From: Dokdonella sp.
GTDB lineage: Bacteria; Pseudomonadota; Gammaproteobacteria; Xanthomonadales; Rhodanobacteraceae
Assembly: GCA_030150315.1 (NCBI GenBank)
Contig: JASLGB010000032.1
Span: 1 to 5,086 of the forward strand
Length of the DNA stretch: 5,086 nucleotides
Direction of reading: 5' to 3'
Shown here one piece after another: positions 4,017 to 5,086 of the stretch. Each line of letters opens with the position of its first letter. Position 1 is the first letter of the stretch. A program made the position numbers and the translations under genes. Under the pieces are notes generated by a model. That model worked only from the letters and a program-made list of their open reading frames with translations. It ran no database searches and was not told the DNA's origin.

Positions 4017-5086
4017 ATGTTGCTGGAGTCCTGGTCCCGCGCTGTCGATTGGCTCAATGCGGCCGTCGTAACGCCTTTCCTGCATGCCGTCCGCCTCGAC
4101 GGGCTGGCTGGCGACCCGCGTGAAATCTCCGCGGCAATCCTGATCGCCATCGCGCAGGTCGCGATCATCGCGCTGGTGTTCCGCCCGCTGGAGAGCCTCG
4201 CTCCGGCCGAGCGCTGGAGCGACCGCCGGCTGACGCGCATCGACCGCACCTACACGCTGATCATGCTGCTCGGCCTCAATCCGCTGTTTGCCTATCTGGT
4301 GCTGACGCCGCTGGTGAACTGGTTTGCAGGTGGCGCGCCGGTGGTGGTGAGCGGTGTCGAAGCGGCGTCGGGACTGGCCGCGTGGCTGCCATGGCTGCAG
4401 CAGCATCCGCTGCTCATGTTCGCGCTGTATTACGTCGTCTACGACCTTGCCTACTACTGGATGCATCGCCTGCAGCACGCGATCCCGTGGTGGTGGGCGC
4501 TGCACAGCATGCACCACAGCCAGCGCCAGATGAGCTGCTGGAGCAATGACCGCGGCAGCTATGTCGACGGTTTCCTGCAATCGATCGCGCTGGCCTCGGT
4601 CGCCATCGTCATCGGCATCGAGCCGGACCAGTTCGCGCTGTTGCTGCTGCTGTCCGAACTGGTGCAGAACTTCTCGCACGCCAATGTGCGCTTCGGCTTC
4701 GGCCGCGTGTTCGAGCGCGTATTCGTCGATCCGAAATTCCACCGTCTCCACCACATGATCGTGGACCCCGACCGACCGCATCTGCACAACTGCAACTTCG
4801 GCCAGGTGCTGTCGGTGTGGGATGGGCTGTTCGGCACCTCGCTCTACGGCGAGCCACCGCGCCCGACCGGTGTTGGCGATCCGATGGTCGACATCGACAA
4901 CGAGCGCGGCCTGGTCGCGATGCAGTGGGGCGCCTTCCGCCGCTTCTGGGGCGCGCTGTGGACGCCGGCCGGATGGCGTCCGGGCGATGTCGCCTTTGCC
5001 GAGGACGGCAAGCCGGTGCCGGTCGATCATCTGGACCTGCACCAGTACCCGAACAGTGATTTCGTTCAGCGCAACCGCTGCCGGCG
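4017..5086 (+). CDS. Sterol desaturase/fatty acid hydroxylase superfamily membrane protein (partial, C-terminus missing)
   Basis: The first 356 residues are present and the frame is open at the right edge. Members are integral membrane di-iron oxygenases that hydroxylate or desaturate lipids. The histidine clusters are visible: H150-RLQ-H154, H163-SM-HH (166,167) and H242-RL-HH (245,246), with H221 and the WDGLFGT segment (268-274) also typical. Hydrophobic segments lie at about 38-56, 78-103, 130-148 and 187-215, fitting an inner-membrane enzyme with the iron site on the cytoplasmic face. A tail after about 290 (RRFWGALWTPAGWRPGD) is common in bacterial members of this family. The substrate cannot be told from sequence; sterols are unlikely in most such bacteria, so fatty acids, hopanoid-like or other lipids are more plausible. 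The ATG at 4017 is chosen from the position of the -10 box and the lack of any better start. Confidence 0.92.
   Translation, partial: MLLESWSRAVDWLNAAVVTPFLHAVRLDGLAGDPREISAAILIAIAQVAIIALVFRPLESLAPAERWSDRRLTRIDRTYTLIMLLGLNPLFAYLVLTPLVNWFAGGAPVVVSGVEAASGLAAWLPWLQQHPLLMFALYYVVYDLAYYWMHRLQHAIPWWWALHSMHHSQRQMSCWSNDRGSYVDGFLQSIALASVAIVIGIEPDQFALLLLLSELVQNFSHANVRFGFGRVFERVFVDPKFHRLHHMIVDPDRPHLHNCNFGQVLSVWDGLFGTSLYGEPPRPTGVGDPMVDIDNERGLVAMQWGAFRRFWGALWTPAGWRPGDVAFAEDGKPVPVDHLDLHQYPNSDFVQRNRCR

Noticed and set aside
3312..5042. Minus-strand open frame of more than 500 codons opposite the VOC and sterol desaturase-like genes
   Set aside because: It is a shadow frame caused by high GC: its composition is rich in Arg, His and Gln with no domain, whereas the plus strand encodes two clear families.

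Overview
The window is GC-rich bacterial chromosome with tightly packed genes. Gene content (bufferin BufA2/BufB, a PA0069-family radical SAM protein, YaiI/DUF188, a TfoX N-terminal protein) and codon use suggest a gammaproteobacterium of the Xanthomonadales/Lysobacterales type. This is inference from style and families; there is no rRNA or other phylogenetic marker.

Left block (1-2466), all on the minus strand and read right to left: a PA0069-family radical SAM protein, a short TfoX/Sxy N-terminal-domain protein, a Cys-rich exported precursor of the BufA2 bufferin type, and the N-terminal two thirds of its DUF692 multinuclear iron oxidative enzyme (BufB), cut by the window edge. The last two form a RiPP copper-metallophore cluster: BufB is expected to modify cysteines of BufA2 before export. 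A perfect 13-bp hairpin lies between bufA2 and bufB. A possible sigma70-like promoter and a second hairpin separate bufA2 from the tfoX-like gene, so the bufferin pair may be its own transcription unit.

Middle (2575-3315): a small exported protein of unknown function on the plus strand, divergent from the radical SAM gene and convergent with a minus-strand yaiI-family (UPF0178/DUF188) gene.

Right block: a roughly 300-bp divergent intergenic region (3316-3613) with a near-perfect 14-bp-arm inverted repeat, a possible promoter for yaiI and an uncertain small ORF. It is followed on the plus strand by a VOC/glyoxalase-like protein and a membrane sterol desaturase/fatty acid hydroxylase-superfamily protein that runs off the right edge. 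The latter has a TACAAT box placed so that its mRNA may be leaderless. No tRNA, rRNA, insertion sequence, CRISPR array or prophage feature was seen.

The strongest biological lead is the bufferin cluster. The rest looks like ordinary chromosomal housekeeping or poorly characterised conserved genes.
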